A DNA stretch of 64,000 bases from positions 129,423 through 193,422 of the forward strand of contig CALSNT010000001.1 of the NCBI GenBank assembly GCA_943787785.1, in the 5' to 3' direction. The notes beneath the pieces are model-generated. The model saw only the letters and a program-made list of their open reading frames with translations, made no database searches and was not told the DNA's origin. This document shows, piece by piece, positions 34,830 to 44,852 of this stretch. This DNA comes from an uncultured Paracoccaceae bacterium (GTDB lineage Bacteria; Pseudomonadota; Alphaproteobacteria; Rhodobacterales; Rhodobacteraceae). Position 1 is the stretch's first letter. Each line of letters starts with the position of its first letter. The position numbers and the translations under genes were made by a program.

Positions 34830-36191
34830 ATGACTTTCGACTATGATCTTTTTGTGATCGGCGGTGGCTCGGGCGGGGTGCGTGCGGCGCGGGTTGCTGC
34901 TGGCGAACATGGCGCAAAAGTCGCGCTGGCCGAGGAATACCGCATGGGTGGCACCTGCGTGATCCGGGGCTGTGTCCCCAAAAAACTGATGGTCTTTGCG
35001 TCAGGGTATTCCCGGATGGGCGCGGATGCGCGGGAATATGGTTGGGAATTTGGTGACGCCACATTCTCGTGGGACCGGTTTCGCCTGAAACTGCGGGCCG
35101 AGCTGGACCGGCTCGAAGGTGCCTATCGGCGCACACTGAGCAATGCCGGGGTCGAGGTGTTCGACAGCCGCGCAACTGTTGCAGGCCCGCATGAGGTCAG
35201 GCTGGCGGATGGTACGATCAAATCGGCCAAGCACATTTTGATCGCCACGGGTGGCTCACCGTTCGTGCCGGAAACGCTGGACGGCCATGAGCTGGCCTGG
35301 GTCTCGAACGACATATTCCTGATGGAGGCGCTGCCAAAATCAGTATTGATCGTCGGGGGCGGCTACATTGCCTGCGAATTCGCCTGCATCCTCAATGGTC
35401 TGGGTGTCGAGGTGACGCAATTCTATCGCGGGGCACAGATCCTGCGCGGCTTTGACGGCGAATCGCGCGGTCACCTGGCCGAACTGATTCGGGACAGTGG
35501 CGTCGATCTGCATGTGGGCGCCGATGTGGTGAAGATGAAACAAGGTGATGATGGTATCCAAGTTACCTCGACGACGGGCCATGACCAGTCATATGACAGG
35601 GTGATCTATGCCACCGGGCGCAACCCGAACACCGATGATCTGGGTTTGGAGGAGGTCGGCGTGACGCTGGGCCGGCGCGGCCAGATTGAGGTGGACGCCT
35701 ATTCGCAGACTTCAGTGCCGTCGATCTTTGCAGTGGGCGATGTGACGGACCGGATCAACCTGACGCCGGTGGCGATCCGAGAGGGGCATGCTTTTGCCGA
35801 CACGATGTTTGGTGGCCAAAAACGCAAAGCCGATCACGATCTTGTGCCTGCGGCGATTTTCACTCAGCCGGAATACGGCAGCGTTGGACTGACTGAGGAG
35901 GACGCCCGCGAAGAGTATAAAATCGAGGTTTACTGCACGTCGTTCCGACCGATGCAGGAGGCATTTGCAGGACGCGAGGGCAAAGTGCTGCTAAAACTGA
36001 TCATTGACGCCGGAACGCGCCGGGTGCTTGGCTGTCACATCATCGCGCCAAATGCGGGCGAGTTGATCCAACTGGCCGGAATTGCAGTGAAGAACGGGCT
36101 GACCAAGGAAGACTTTGACCGCACGGTTGCCGTGCATCCGACAGTGTCCGAAGAACTGGTCACAATGGCGCAGCCCGTAAGAACAGCTTGA
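34830..36191 (+). CDS. gor: Glutathione-disulfide reductase
   Basis: The 453-residue flavoenzyme reduces glutathione disulfide with NADPH. FAD-binding GGGSGG is at residues 11-16, and the redox-active disulfide is C43/C48 in GGTCVIRGCVPKKLM. An NAD(P) Rossmann motif follows in GGGYIACEFA, and the C-terminal dimer domain supplies the active-site histidine in VAVHPTVSEEL. The CVIRGCVPKK form, instead of CVNVGCVPKK, is typical of the plant/alphaproteobacterial type. It is 24 bases downstream of rpiA. Confidence 0.95.
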   Translation: MTFDYDLFVIGGGSGGVRAARVAAGEHGAKVALAEEYRMGGTCVIRGCVPKKLMVFASGYSRMGADAREYGWEFGDATFSWDRFRLKLRAELDRLEGAYRRTLSNAGVEVFDSRATVAGPHEVRLADGTIKSAKHILIATGGSPFVPETLDGHELAWVSNDIFLMEALPKSVLIVGGGYIACEFACILNGLGVEVTQFYRGAQILRGFDGESRGHLAELIRDSGVDLHVGADVVKMKQGDDGIQVTSTTGHDQSYDRVIYATGRNPNTDDLGLEEVGVTLGRRGQIEVDAYSQTSVPSIFAVGDVTDRINLTPVAIREGHAFADTMFGGQKRKADHDLVPAAIFTQPEYGSVGLTEEDAREEYKIEVYCTSFRPMQEAFAGREGKVLLKLIIDAGTRRVLGCHIIAPNAGELIQLAGIAVKNGLTKEDFDRTVAVHPTVSEELVTMAQPVRTA

Positions 36192-36250
36192 TTTTCAGGT
36201 GCGAACGCGCATCTACAACATGAAACCGATGACAAAGGGATAGATGACCT

Positions 36251-37405
36251 ATGGCAGGTAACAACGGCGGACCCTGGGGCGGCGGCGGCGGCCAAAGCGG
36301 CGGCGGCGACGATGACGGGCGCGATGGACGCGGCGGCGGTGGCCGACGACCAACCGGTGGCAGTCAGATCCCGGAAATCGACGAGATCGTCAAAAAAGGT
36401 CAGGAGCAATTGCGCGTTCTGATGGGCGGTCGTGGTGGCGGTGGCCGCACAAACGGAACTGGCGGCGGCGGAGGTGGTCCTGCCATCGGTCGCGGAACCT
36501 TCGTAATCGCCGGTCTGGTGGCTGCGGGCCTGTGGCTGTTCACATCATTCTATTCGGTAAAGCCGGAAGAGCAGTCGGTTGAATTGTTCCTCGGCGAGTT
36601 CTCGTCTGTGGGAAATCCGGGCCTGAACTTCGCCCCCTGGCCGGTCGTCAAGGCCGAGGTGATCGCGGTGACACGCGAACGCTCAGAAGATATCGGACTT
36701 GGCCGCAGCGGATCGTCCGGCGGTGACGGGCTGATGCTGACGACGGATGAGAACATCCTCGACATCGATTTCCAGGTGGTCTGGAACATCAATGACCCGG
36801 CGGCTTTCCTGTTCAACCTGTCCGACGGCCCACAAACCGTGCGTGCCGTATCGGAATCCGCGATGCGCGAGATTGTCGCCGGAAGCGAGCTTGCGCCGCT
36901 GTTGAACCGCGATCGCGGTGCCACTGCCCAACGTGCTGAAGAGCTGATCCAGACGACGCTCGACAGTTATGAATCGGGCATCAACATCGTCCGGGTGAAC
37001 CTCAACAAGGCGGACCCGCCGCGAGAAGTGATTGATGCTTTCCGTGACGTGCAGGCGGCCGAACAGGAACGCGACCGGCTGGAACGTCAGGCCGACGCCT
37101 ATGCCAACCGGGTGCTGGCAGGCGCGCGCGGTGAAGCGGCGCAGGTCCTGGAAGAGGCTGAAGGTTACCGCGCCCGCGTCGTGAACGAAGCCGAGGGTGA
37201 AGCGAGCCGTTTCTCGGCAGTTCTGGCCGAATACGAAAAGGCCCCCGAAGTGACGCGTAAGCGTCTTTACCTGGAAACCATTGAAGAAGTGTTGGGCCGG
37301 GTCGACAAGGTGATTCTGGATGAAGGAAGCGACGGAGGCGGACAGGGTGTTGTGCCGTACTTGCCGCTTAACGAATTGCGCCGCCAGCCCGGAGGGTCGA
37401 ACTGA
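36251..37405 (+). CDS. hflK: FtsH protease activity modulator HflK
   Basis: The 384-residue SPFH/band-7 protein has a Gly-rich cytoplasmic N-terminus (about 1-80 with several runs of glycine), one membrane helix (82-100) and a periplasmic SPFH domain with a C-terminal coiled coil (AEQERDRLERQADAYANRVL). With HflC it forms the ring that encloses FtsH and restrains membrane-protein degradation. AAAGGGA lies upstream. Its stop overlaps the hflC start by one base (TGATG). Confidence 0.95.
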   Translation: MAGNNGGPWGGGGGQSGGGDDDGRDGRGGGGRRPTGGSQIPEIDEIVKKGQEQLRVLMGGRGGGGRTNGTGGGGGGPAIGRGTFVIAGLVAAGLWLFTSFYSVKPEEQSVELFLGEFSSVGNPGLNFAPWPVVKAEVIAVTRERSEDIGLGRSGSSGGDGLMLTTDENILDIDFQVVWNINDPAAFLFNLSDGPQTVRAVSESAMREIVAGSELAPLLNRDRGATAQRAEELIQTTLDSYESGINIVRVNLNKADPPREVIDAFRDVQAAEQERDRLERQADAYANRVLAGARGEAAQVLEEAEGYRARVVNEAEGEASRFSAVLAEYEKAPEVTRKRLYLETIEEVLGRVDKVILDEGSDGGGQGVVPYLPLNELRRQPGGSN

Positions 37406-38295
37406 TGAACCGATTTACAATACTCATTGTAGCCGCATTCCTAATCATCATCGCGCTGATGTCGTCAATCTTCATTGTTGACGAACGCGAAAAGGCGCTG
37501 GTGCTGCAATTCGGCCAGATCAAACGGGTCGAGGAAGATCCCGGGCTGTCATTCAAGGTGCCGCTTATCCAGGAGGTCGTGCGTTATGACGACCGCATCC
37601 TGTCGCTGGATACGGCGGCGATCGAGGTGACACCCTCGGATGATCGCCGCCTGGTCGTTGACGCCTTCGCGCGCTACCGGATTTCGGATGCGGTGCAGTT
37701 TCGTCAGGCGGTCGGACCCGGTGGGATTCCACTGGCCGAAGATCGGCTGGATCGCATTCTGATCAACGAAATCCGCGCCGTGCTTGGTTCGGAAGGTGTG
37801 ACGTCGAATACGATCCTGTCGCCCGAGCGTGCCTCTTTGATGAACCGTATCCGCACGAGTGCGGATGCCGAGGCGGCCTCGCTTGGGCTGGACGTTGTCG
37901 ACGTGCGGCTAAAACAGACCAACCTGCCGGAACAGAACCTGGCGGCGACGTTTGACCGGATGCGCGCTGAACGGGAACGCGAAGCTGCCGACGAACGCGC
38001 CCGAGGCGAAGAAGCCGCACAACGGGTTCGGGCGTTGGCGGACCGGACCGTGGTCGAGCTTGTGTCGGATGCAGGCCGCGAGGCCGAGATTGCCCGTGGT
38101 GAGGCGGACGCACAGCGCAACGCGATCTTTGCCGACGCATTTGGGGCTGATCCGGAGTTCTTCGAGTTCTATCGTTCACTAGCGGCCTATCAGGCCGCTT
38201 TGGGTGCGAACAACTCGACGATGGTCATCTCGCCCGATGGGGAATTCTTCGAATACCTCAAATCCGACAATCCGACCGGGCGCACATCTGAGTAA
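37405..38295 (+). CDS. hflC: Protease modulator HflC
   Basis: The 296-residue partner of HflK has an N-terminal membrane anchor (about 5-23), the SPFH domain opening FIVDEREKALVLQFGQIK, and a charged coiled coil rich in Glu/Arg (RMRAERERERADER-like region near 190-210). It localises to the inner membrane with its bulk in the periplasm. It is coupled to hflK and to the following DUF2065 gene by one-base stop/start overlaps, so the three are one operon. Confidence 0.95.
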   Translation: MNRFTILIVAAFLIIIALMSSIFIVDEREKALVLQFGQIKRVEEDPGLSFKVPLIQEVVRYDDRILSLDTAAIEVTPSDDRRLVVDAFARYRISDAVQFRQAVGPGGIPLAEDRLDRILINEIRAVLGSEGVTSNTILSPERASLMNRIRTSADAEAASLGLDVVDVRLKQTNLPEQNLAATFDRMRAEREREAADERARGEEAAQRVRALADRTVVELVSDAGREAEIARGEADAQRNAIFADAFGADPEFFEFYRSLAAYQAALGANNSTMVISPDGEFFEYLKSDNPTGRTSE

Positions 38296-38489
38296 TGGCA
38301 ACACTGTTACTGGGTGCCGGGTTGGTTCTGGCGTTCGAGGGGCTGGTGCTTGCACTGGCCCCGCGTCGTCTCGAGGAGGCGCTTAAATTCCTGCTGTCGA
38401 TCCCGCCGGAAACACGGCGGATGATCGGACTGGCATCGCTGGCGGGCGGGGTTGTTCTAATCTGGTTGGCGCGGTGGTTTGGCGCGTGA
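38295..38489 (+). CDS. DUF2065 small membrane protein
   Basis: The 64-residue protein has two membrane helices (LLLGAGLVLAFEGLVLAL and IGLASLAGGVVLIWLARW) separated by a short amphipathic linker. It matches DUF2065 (PF09838), usually encoded just after hflC in proteobacteria; function unknown, probably linked to the HflKC complex. Its ATG overlaps the hflC stop (TAATG). Confidence 0.88.
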   Translation: MATLLLGAGLVLAFEGLVLALAPRRLEEALKFLLSIPPETRRMIGLASLAGGVVLIWLARWFGA

Positions 38490-38627
38490 CGATTTGGCCA
38501 TGTTTCAACCTCGTAACGTCCAAGTGACGCGGTGCGACGGCCCGTGCCCTTGAAGCCTCTGCCATCAGCACCAAAATTGCTGTATCAACTCGCATCAGAG
38601 TATGTGCCATTGAGAAGGAGTGAGTAC

Positions 38628-40103
38628 GTGAACCAACAGGCAATCACCCTACAGGCATCGCGGACATTGCCCGCCAATGCGCTGTGGACACTAACCGTCG
38701 GTCTTGGATTGATGCTGGCCAGCGCACTGGCAGCAGCGGCTCAGAACCGCCCCGTGACATTTGCCGATCTGGCCGAGCAGGTCAGTCCCGCTGTGGTGAA
38801 TATCACCACCACCACCACCGTCGCTGGAAATACCGGATCCGGTCCGATCCTGCCCGAAGGGTCTCCGTTTGAGGATTTCTTCCGCGATTTCATGGATCGC
38901 AATGGCGAACCGGGTGACCGCCCCAGCCGCCCTCGTCGCAGTCAGGCTCTGGGCTCGGGCTTTGTGATTTCGGAAGACGGTTTTATCGTCACCAACAACC
39001 ACGTCATTCAGGGTGCCGATGAAATCCTCATCGAATTCTTCGAAGGTGGCGAGTTGGAGGCGACGGTTGTCGGCACCGACAAGAACACCGACCTTGCGCT
39101 TCTGAAGGTGGAAGGCGACACGCCGCTGGCCTTCGTGCCATGGGGCGACAGTGAAGCCTCCCGCGTTGGCGATTGGGTCATGGCCATGGGCAACCCGCTG
39201 GGTCAGGGTTTTTCGATCTCGGCCGGGATCATCTCGGCACGCGGCCGCGCGCTTTCGGGCAGCTTTGACGACTTCATCCAGACCGATGCGGCGATCAACC
39301 GCGGTAACTCGGGCGGCCCGCTGTTCAATATGGACGGTCAGGTTATCGGCGTGAACACTGCGATCCTGTCGCCCAATGGCGGCTCGATCGGGATCGGCTT
39401 CGCGATGAGCAGCGAGGTCGCTACCAACGTGATCGACCAGTTGCAGGAGTTCGGCGAAACCCGCCGTGGCTGGTTGGGCGTGCGCATTCAGGACGTGACC
39501 CCGGATGTGGCCGAGGCTATCGGGCTGGAAGAAGCCCGGGGCGCCCTGGTGACCGATGTTCCTGAAGGTCCCTCGAAAGAGGCAGGCATTCTGGCTGGTG
39601 ACGTGATCCTGACATTTGACGGCACAGACGTGCAGGACACGCGAGAACTGGTCTCGACCGTAGCGAACGCCCCCGTCGGCAAAGCTGTGCGGGTCATCGT
39701 TCACCGCGATGAAGGCACCCAGACCTTGCTGGTAACCCTGGGTCGTCGCGAAGATGCCGAGGCCGAAGCCGTTCCTGCTTCCGCCCCGGCGGATGAGCCG
39801 ATCAATAAGGACGTTCTGGGCCTGTCAATCTCGCCCGTGACGGATGATCTGCGGTCTGAGATGAACCTTGCCGATGGTCTGGAAGGTCTGGTCGTGACCG
39901 AGGTTGGCGAAGATACCGAGGCCTTTGAAAAAGGTGTGCGGGCCGGCGACGTCATCACCGAGGCCGGCCAGCAGCCGGTGGCGAGTGTCGGTGACCTGGA
40001 AGCCCGGATCGAAGACGCCCGCGAGGCAGGTCGCAAGTCGATCCTGCTGCTTGTGCGTCGCGACGGCGACCCAAGGTTCGTGGCGCTATCGCTGGACGGT
40101 TGA
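38628..40103 (+). CDS. degP: DegP/Do-family periplasmic serine endoprotease
   Basis: The 491-residue protein has an N-terminal signal sequence (hydrophobic stretch about 20-42, cleavage near AAAAQ-N), a trypsin-like domain with triad H125 (TNNHVI), D155 (NTDLALLKV) and S228 (GNSGGPL), and two PDZ domains (about 270-360 and 390-480). It degrades or refolds damaged envelope proteins. A GTG start at 38628 is chosen because GAAGGAG sits seven bases before it; in-frame ATGs upstream would bury the signal peptide. It is downstream of hflKC-DUF2065, all serving envelope quality control. Confidence 0.95.
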   Translation: MNQQAITLQASRTLPANALWTLTVGLGLMLASALAAAAQNRPVTFADLAEQVSPAVVNITTTTTVAGNTGSGPILPEGSPFEDFFRDFMDRNGEPGDRPSRPRRSQALGSGFVISEDGFIVTNNHVIQGADEILIEFFEGGELEATVVGTDKNTDLALLKVEGDTPLAFVPWGDSEASRVGDWVMAMGNPLGQGFSISAGIISARGRALSGSFDDFIQTDAAINRGNSGGPLFNMDGQVIGVNTAILSPNGGSIGIGFAMSSEVATNVIDQLQEFGETRRGWLGVRIQDVTPDVAEAIGLEEARGALVTDVPEGPSKEAGILAGDVILTFDGTDVQDTRELVSTVANAPVGKAVRVIVHRDEGTQTLLVTLGRREDAEAEAVPASAPADEPINKDVLGLSISPVTDDLRSEMNLADGLEGLVVTEVGEDTEAFEKGVRAGDVITEAGQQPVASVGDLEARIEDAREAGRKSILLLVRRDGDPRFVALSLDG

Positions 40104-40122
40104 GCCAATCGACATGGAATAG

Positions 40123-40152
40123 AAAAGCCCCGCTCCGGCGGGGCTTTTTTTT
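40123..40152 (+). terminator. Rho-independent terminator after degP
   Basis: GCCCCGC (40127-40133) pairs with GCGGGGC (40138-40144) over a four-base loop and is followed by eight T. It is 20 bases after the protease stop and has an A tract on the other side, so it may also act for the minus-strand GntR gene ending at 40296. Confidence 0.95.
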
Positions 40153-40295
40153 GGGATGTCTGGATTGAGCCCATTCTGCTCAATGCTGCGGGGTGGTTGA
40201 ACGACCGTGAACACTTTAAGAGCGGACATGCCGGGATGAGGTGACTTACCCGCAGATCACTCAGCGAAGACGTGCGCTAGAAGTAACTCTAGAAT

Positions 40296-41060
40296 TTACT
40301 CTGAGATAAACCGGTTCTCCATCTCGACCTCTTGCTGGCGCATCAGTTTCCATGCTGTTTCCATGTGGTCTGACATAATCGCTTTCGCTTTGTTCGCATC
40401 GCCATGGCGCAGAGCGACGATCAGTTGCCGTTGGTGATCTCTGCCCTGTTTCCACAGTTCGATGTTGGGCGGTGAGTAGAGGCGGCGATAGACGGTCAGA
40501 TCACTTAGCAGGTTCACCATGAAGTCAATCATAAATCCGAGCAGGGGGTTCTGGGCCTGCTCGGCAAGGATGGCGTGAAACCTCAGCGATGCGACGTGTT
40601 GGTCGCGTTCCTCGTCAAGCGTCGCCGCTGGTTCAGAGTACTCTGCGACGTTCTTCTCAAGCAACTCTAGGACATCTTCGGGCAGCTGGCCTGCAAGGGA
40701 CGCAGCAAGCTCTGGCTCTAGCTTCAGGCGCAATTCGTAGATGTCGCCGATGGTCAGGTCCTTGAAGTAGAAATAATTGCCAAGCAATGCCTTGGCGCGC
40801 TGTCGGCTGACCTCATGCACAAAGCTTCCACCGCCGGGGCCGGTACGCGTCTTGATCAACCCTTGCGCTTCTAGCACGCGCATCGCCTCGCGGATCGTGC
40901 CTTTGGCCATACCAAAACGCTGGATCAACTCGACCTCGCCTGGCAGGCGGTCGCCGGCCTGCAAGCCCTGTTCGACCACCCAATCTTTGATCGCCTCGGC
41001 GACCTGTACGGGGCGGCTGAGCTTCGGTTCAGCTTTCGAGCGGGTGGTGGCAGGCGGCAA
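40296..41060 (-). CDS. GntR family regulator with FCD ligand domain
   Basis: The 254-residue regulator has an N-terminal winged helix (about 15-80: QVAEAIKDWVVEQGLQAGDR then GMAKGTIREAMRVLEAQGLI) and an all-helical FCD domain with metal/ligand residues in RLKLEPELAA, HVASLRFHAILA and MSDHMETAW. It is last in the peptide-transporter operon and overlaps the ATPase gene by 32 bases. It is the obvious candidate to bind the double palindrome at 46464-46506 upstream of the same operon, but this is inference. Confidence 0.9.
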   Translation of the reverse strand: MPPATTRSKAEPKLSRPVQVAEAIKDWVVEQGLQAGDRLPGEVELIQRFGMAKGTIREAMRVLEAQGLIKTRTGPGGGSFVHEVSRQRAKALLGNYFYFKDLTIGDIYELRLKLEPELAASLAGQLPEDVLELLEKNVAEYSEPAATLDEERDQHVASLRFHAILAEQAQNPLLGFMIDFMVNLLSDLTVYRRLYSPPNIELWKQGRDHQRQLIVALRHGDANKAKAIMSDHMETAWKLMRQQEVEMENRFISE

Positions 41061-41985
41061 GTTGATCTTCTCCCATCTCGTTCAGGTCCGGCACGTTCGT
41101 ACGGCAGATTTCGGTCGCGCGCGGGCAACGACCGGCAAAGGCACAGCCAGGTGGCGGGTTCAGCGGGTCGGGCAGTTCTAACCCTTTCTGTTCGGGTGCC
41201 TTGAGCGGTTTGCCGACAACCGGTGCGCTGTCGGCCAGAAGTTTCGTATAAGGATGGCGAGGGTTTGCAAAGATACTTTCGGCGCGCCCGATCTCTACCA
41301 CGGCACCAAAGTACAGCACGATGATCCTGTCGCTCACGGCTTCGACGACGGCAAGGTCATGCGTGATGAAAAGATAGGTCAGCCCAAAACGCAATTTCAA
41401 ATCCGCCAGCAGATTGAGCACTTGCGCCTGGACCGAAACGTCCAACGCCGAGACCGGTTCATCCAGAATAATGATCCGTGGGTCGGCGGCCAACGCCCGC
41501 GCGATGCCGATCCTTTGCGCCTGCCCGCCGGAAAACTCGTGCGGATAGCGATTCAGAAACTCCTCGCGCAGGTTGACTGAGGCAAAAATTTCGCTGATGC
41601 GCCTATCGCGCTGGGGCCTTTGCATCCCGTGCAGTTGCTTGAGCGGCGCCTCCATGACCTGACGGATGGTCTTGCGCGGGTTGAGAGAGCTTTGCGGGTC
41701 CTGAAAGACATATTGGATCAGCTTGCCGAATTCTGCCGGGTCCGCCGTATCAAGCGCGCTGCCTTCGATTTCGATTCGGCCTTCGCTTGGCTCCAGCAGT
41801 CCCACCAGCATCCGTGCAAGCGTGGACTTCCCGCAGCCGGATTCACCCACCACACCTAGCGTCTCGCCCGTCGCCACCTCAAAACTCATTGGCCGCACCG
41901 CCCGCACCCCCGGCGGCGCCGGTCCAAACAGCGGCTTTTTCAGCGGGAATGTCTTGGCAAGATCATCGACTTTGAGCGCGGGCAT
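41029..41985 (-). CDS. Peptide-type ABC transporter ATP-binding protein (DppF/OppF-like)
   Basis: The 318-residue ATPase begins [20 protein letters not shown] and carries Walker A GESGCGKST, signature FSGGQAQRIGIARAL and Walker B IIILDEPVSALD. The C-terminal oligopeptide-transporter extension has the cysteine cluster GCAFAGRCPRATEIC that binds an iron-sulfur cluster in some relatives. The start overlaps the stop of the fused permease-ATPase gene (TAATG). It supplies the second ATPase of the complex. Confidence 0.92.
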   Translation of the reverse strand: MPALKVDDLAKTFPLKKPLFGPAPPGVRAVRPMSFEVATGETLGVVGESGCGKSTLARMLVGLLEPSEGRIEIEGSALDTADPAEFGKLIQYVFQDPQSSLNPRKTIRQVMEAPLKQLHGMQRPQRDRRISEIFASVNLREEFLNRYPHEFSGGQAQRIGIARALAADPRIIILDEPVSALDVSVQAQVLNLLADLKLRFGLTYLFITHDLAVVEAVSDRIIVLYFGAVVEIGRAESIFANPRHPYTKLLADSAPVVGKPLKAPEQKGLELPDPLNPPPGCAFAGRCPRATEICRTNVPDLNEMGEDQLAACHHPLES

Positions 41986-43850
41986 TAGATGGCCTCCTCT
42001 GGATAGAGGCAGCGCACCGCTCGTGATGACGGCCCCGCAAGCGCAATGGTGCCAGCACGGCAGGTGTCCTGCGCTTTGTCGCAGCGGGGCGCAAATGCGC
42101 AGCCCGCAGGCAAGTCGTCCACCACCGGCGGCAGGCCGGGAATGGCATCCAGTTCGCGCCGCCCGCCGCCCAGTTCCGGGACACAAGCGATCAGACGTTT
42201 GGTGTAAGGATGCGCGGGCGCGTCAAGCACTACTTGCGTGGGGCCTTCTTCGACGATGCGCCCGGCATACATTACCGCCACGCGGTCACACAGTTGCGCC
42301 ACCACGCCAAAATCGTGGGTGATAAAGATGATCGCCAACCCCCGATCGCGGCGCAAGTCGTCGAGCAATGTCAGGATCTGCGCCTGCACGGTCACGTCAA
42401 GCGCCGTGGTCGGTTCATCGGCGATGATCACATCCGGCGCGTTCGCCAGGGCCATCGCGATTCCGATCCGTTGCCGCATGCCGCCGGACATCTCGTGCGG
42501 GTAATTGTCCACCCGCGCCTCGGCATTGGGAATGCGGACATCATTCAGCAGCTGAATCGCGCGCTCCCGCGCCTCGGCGTTCGACACCTTGTGATGCGAC
42601 TTGATGGCCTCGGCCAGTTGCTGCCCGATGCGATAGAGCGGGTGCAGGGTGGAAAGTGGGTCCTGGAAGATATAGGCGACCCGGTCGCCGCGTTTCCGAC
42701 GAAGAGACTCGTAAGGCGCACCGATCAGGTCCTCGCCCTGAAACCGCACCGCACCGCCGGTGATCACGCCGGGTGGCGAGGCGACGAGGCCCATGACGCT
42801 GAGCGCCGTCACGGATTTGCCAGAGCCACTTTCGCCAATCACACCAAGGCATTCGCCGGGCTTTACCGCCAGCGACACGCCGCCTACGGCGCGGTAAACA
42901 CGCTGGCCCACATGGAACTGCGTCTCAAGGTCCTGGATAGCCAACAGATCGTCGGTCGCGGCGGGCGTATCGCCAACACGCTCGACCAACGTGGTGGCGC
43001 GCGGACGCGACAGGGCGCCCGACCGCAGGCGCGGGTCAAGCGCATCCCGCACGCCGTCGCCCAAAAGGTTGATGGACATGACAATCAGGAAAATCATGAT
43101 CCCCGGCACAATCGACGTATGCGGATGCGAGATCATCGCCGAGCGGGCCTCGCCCAGCATCGAGCCCAAATCGGCCTGGGGCGGTTGTGATCCCAGCCCA
43201 AGGAACGACAGGCCCGCAGTTTCAAGGATCATCCAGCCAACCGTCGTGGACATCGCAATGACAATCACCGGCAAGACGTTGGGCAAAAGTTCTGTCAGGA
43301 TAATGCGGCTATGCCCCATCCCGGCCAACCTTGCGGCATCTATGAACTCGCGACCCGCAAGCCCGACAGTGATGCCGCGAATGTTGCGTGCAAAGAACGG
43401 AACGTTGACGGCAGCCACGGCAATCAGGGCGTTCATCAATCCCGGTCCAAGCGCGGCTACAATGGCTAGCGCCAACAGGATATAGGGAAATGCCATCAAC
43501 ATATCGACGCCGCGCATGATGATGTTGTCGGTGCGCCCGCCGAAATACCCCGCGATGATCCCGATAGCTGACCCTATCGTCGCAGCAATCAGCGCGGCGG
43601 CGATCCCGATAGCAAGTGACAGGCGCGTTCCATGCAGCAGGCGGCTGAGAAGATCACGCCCCAGATGGTCGGTGCCCAGCAGATGTCCTTCGGAAAACGG
43701 GCGTTTGAACCGGTCGGCGGTGGCCGTGACGTCCGGATCATTCAGGGGCAAGATCGGCGTGATCAGAACCAGCAGCAGGATCGCCGACAGCACCACGGCC
43801 CCCATTGCCGCCAATCGATTGCGAAACAATAGTTTGAAAAAGGCGCTCAT
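41985..43850 (-). CDS. Fused ABC transporter permease and ATP-binding protein (DppC-DppD fusion)
   Basis: This 621-residue protein joins a DppC-type permease (residues about 1-285, with [20 protein letters not shown] and the loop [20 protein letters not shown]) to a DppD-type ATPase. The ATPase half has Walker A G339-S346 GESGSGKS, signature [15 protein letters not shown] and Walker [13 protein letters not shown], and ends in its own Cys-containing extension [15 protein letters not shown]. The linker (about 285-310) is charged. Such fusions occur in alphaproteobacterial peptide/nickel-type transporters. It is coupled to dppB by an ATGA overlap. Confidence 0.93.
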   Translation of the reverse strand: MSAFFKLLFRNRLAAMGAVVLSAILLLVLITPILPLNDPDVTATADRFKRPFSEGHLLGTDHLGRDLLSRLLHGTRLSLAIGIAAALIAATIGSAIGIIAGYFGGRTDNIIMRGVDMLMAFPYILLALAIVAALGPGLMNALIAVAAVNVPFFARNIRGITVGLAGREFIDAARLAGMGHSRIILTELLPNVLPVIVIAMSTTVGWMILETAGLSFLGLGSQPPQADLGSMLGEARSAMISHPHTSIVPGIMIFLIVMSINLLGDGVRDALDPRLRSGALSRPRATTLVERVGDTPAATDDLLAIQDLETQFHVGQRVYRAVGGVSLAVKPGECLGVIGESGSGKSVTALSVMGLVASPPGVITGGAVRFQGEDLIGAPYESLRRKRGDRVAYIFQDPLSTLHPLYRIGQQLAEAIKSHHKVSNAEARERAIQLLNDVRIPNAEARVDNYPHEMSGGMRQRIGIAMALANAPDVIIADEPTTALDVTVQAQILTLLDDLRRDRGLAIIFITHDFGVVAQLCDRVAVMYAGRIVEEGPTQVVLDAPAHPYTKRLIACVPELGGGRRELDAIPGLPPVVDDLPAGCAFAPRCDKAQDTCRAGTIALAGPSSRAVRCLYPEEAI

Positions 43851-44794
43851 GTCTTGATTCTCGGATCAAGCAGGCTTTGCGCCACGTCCACGGCAATGTT
43901 GAACAGAACATAGCAGGCGGCCACAATGACAACGCCGCCCTGCACCAGCAAAAGGTCACGCTTCAGAATGGCATCGACCAACATCCGACCGACCCCGGGC
44001 CACTGGAACACGATCTCGATATAGACTGCGCCAGACAGGACGAACCCGGCCTGAATGCCCAAGATCGGAATGATCGACACCATCGCTGCGCGCAGCGCAT
44101 GGCCCATGATCACGCGGCGCTCCGGCACGCCTTTGGCCCGGGCGGTCCGGATGAAGTCCTGGCGCAGCACCTCAAGCATCGCCGAGCGGCTGAGACGTGC
44201 GATAACGCCCGTGGCGACGGCGGCCAATGCCAGCGCGGGCATTGTCAAATGGCGGATCAGATCGGGCAAATCCCCGCCGCCATAGATCGCGAACATGCCG
44301 GACACCGGCAACCAGCGCAGGTTCACCGCGAACAGCAGGATCATCATCATGCCAAGAAAGAAGGACGGCACTGAAATGCCGATCAACACGACAAAGGTGA
44401 TTGCCTTGTCCGCAAACCCATACTGACGCGCCGCCGAAACCACACCGGCCAGAATTCCAAGCAGGGAACACAGGGTGAATGCGGTGCCTGCAAGGATCAG
44501 CGTTGCGTTGAACCGCTCAAGAACCTCATCAATCACGGGCCGGTTGAGCGAGAAAGAGCGACCGAAATCTCCGGTCAGCATGTTGCCAAGCCAGATAAAA
44601 TAACGCTGTACCATAGGCTTATCGAGCCCGAGGTCGCGGTTCAGTTTCTCGACATTCTCGGGCGTCGCGTAGGACCCTAGGATCGCCGTCGCCGGATCAC
44701 CGGGAATTAGCGACATGATCAGGAAAACGATGATCGTGATCCCCAAAAGCACCGGGATGGCCGAGAGCAGCCGTTTCAGGATGTAACTGACCAT
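43847..44794 (-). CDS. Peptide-type ABC transporter permease (DppB-like)
   Basis: The 315-residue permease has an N-terminal helix then the DppB/OppB features GDPATAILGSYATPENVEKL and the coupling loop DFIRTARAKGVPERRVIMGHAL. About six membrane segments are visible. It pairs with the permease half of the following fusion to form the channel. It lies 58 bases after the stop of the substrate-binding protein gene and overlaps the fusion gene by four bases. Confidence 0.92.
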   Translation of the reverse strand: MVSYILKRLLSAIPVLLGITIIVFLIMSLIPGDPATAILGSYATPENVEKLNRDLGLDKPMVQRYFIWLGNMLTGDFGRSFSLNRPVIDEVLERFNATLILAGTAFTLCSLLGILAGVVSAARQYGFADKAITFVVLIGISVPSFFLGMMMILLFAVNLRWLPVSGMFAIYGGGDLPDLIRHLTMPALALAAVATGVIARLSRSAMLEVLRQDFIRTARAKGVPERRVIMGHALRAAMVSIIPILGIQAGFVLSGAVYIEIVFQWPGVGRMLVDAILKRDLLLVQGGVVIVAACYVLFNIAVDVAQSLLDPRIKT

Positions 44795-44852
44795 GGCGCC
44801 CTCTTGGCATTGGTTCCGGGCCGGAAAGGTATCCGGCCCGGAGTGTGCTGCT

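Noticed and set aside
38808-38824. Run of ACC codons in degP that reads as poly-His in another frame
   Set aside because: In the protease frame it encodes the normal NITTTTTV stretch after the signal peptide; the His run is a shadow.
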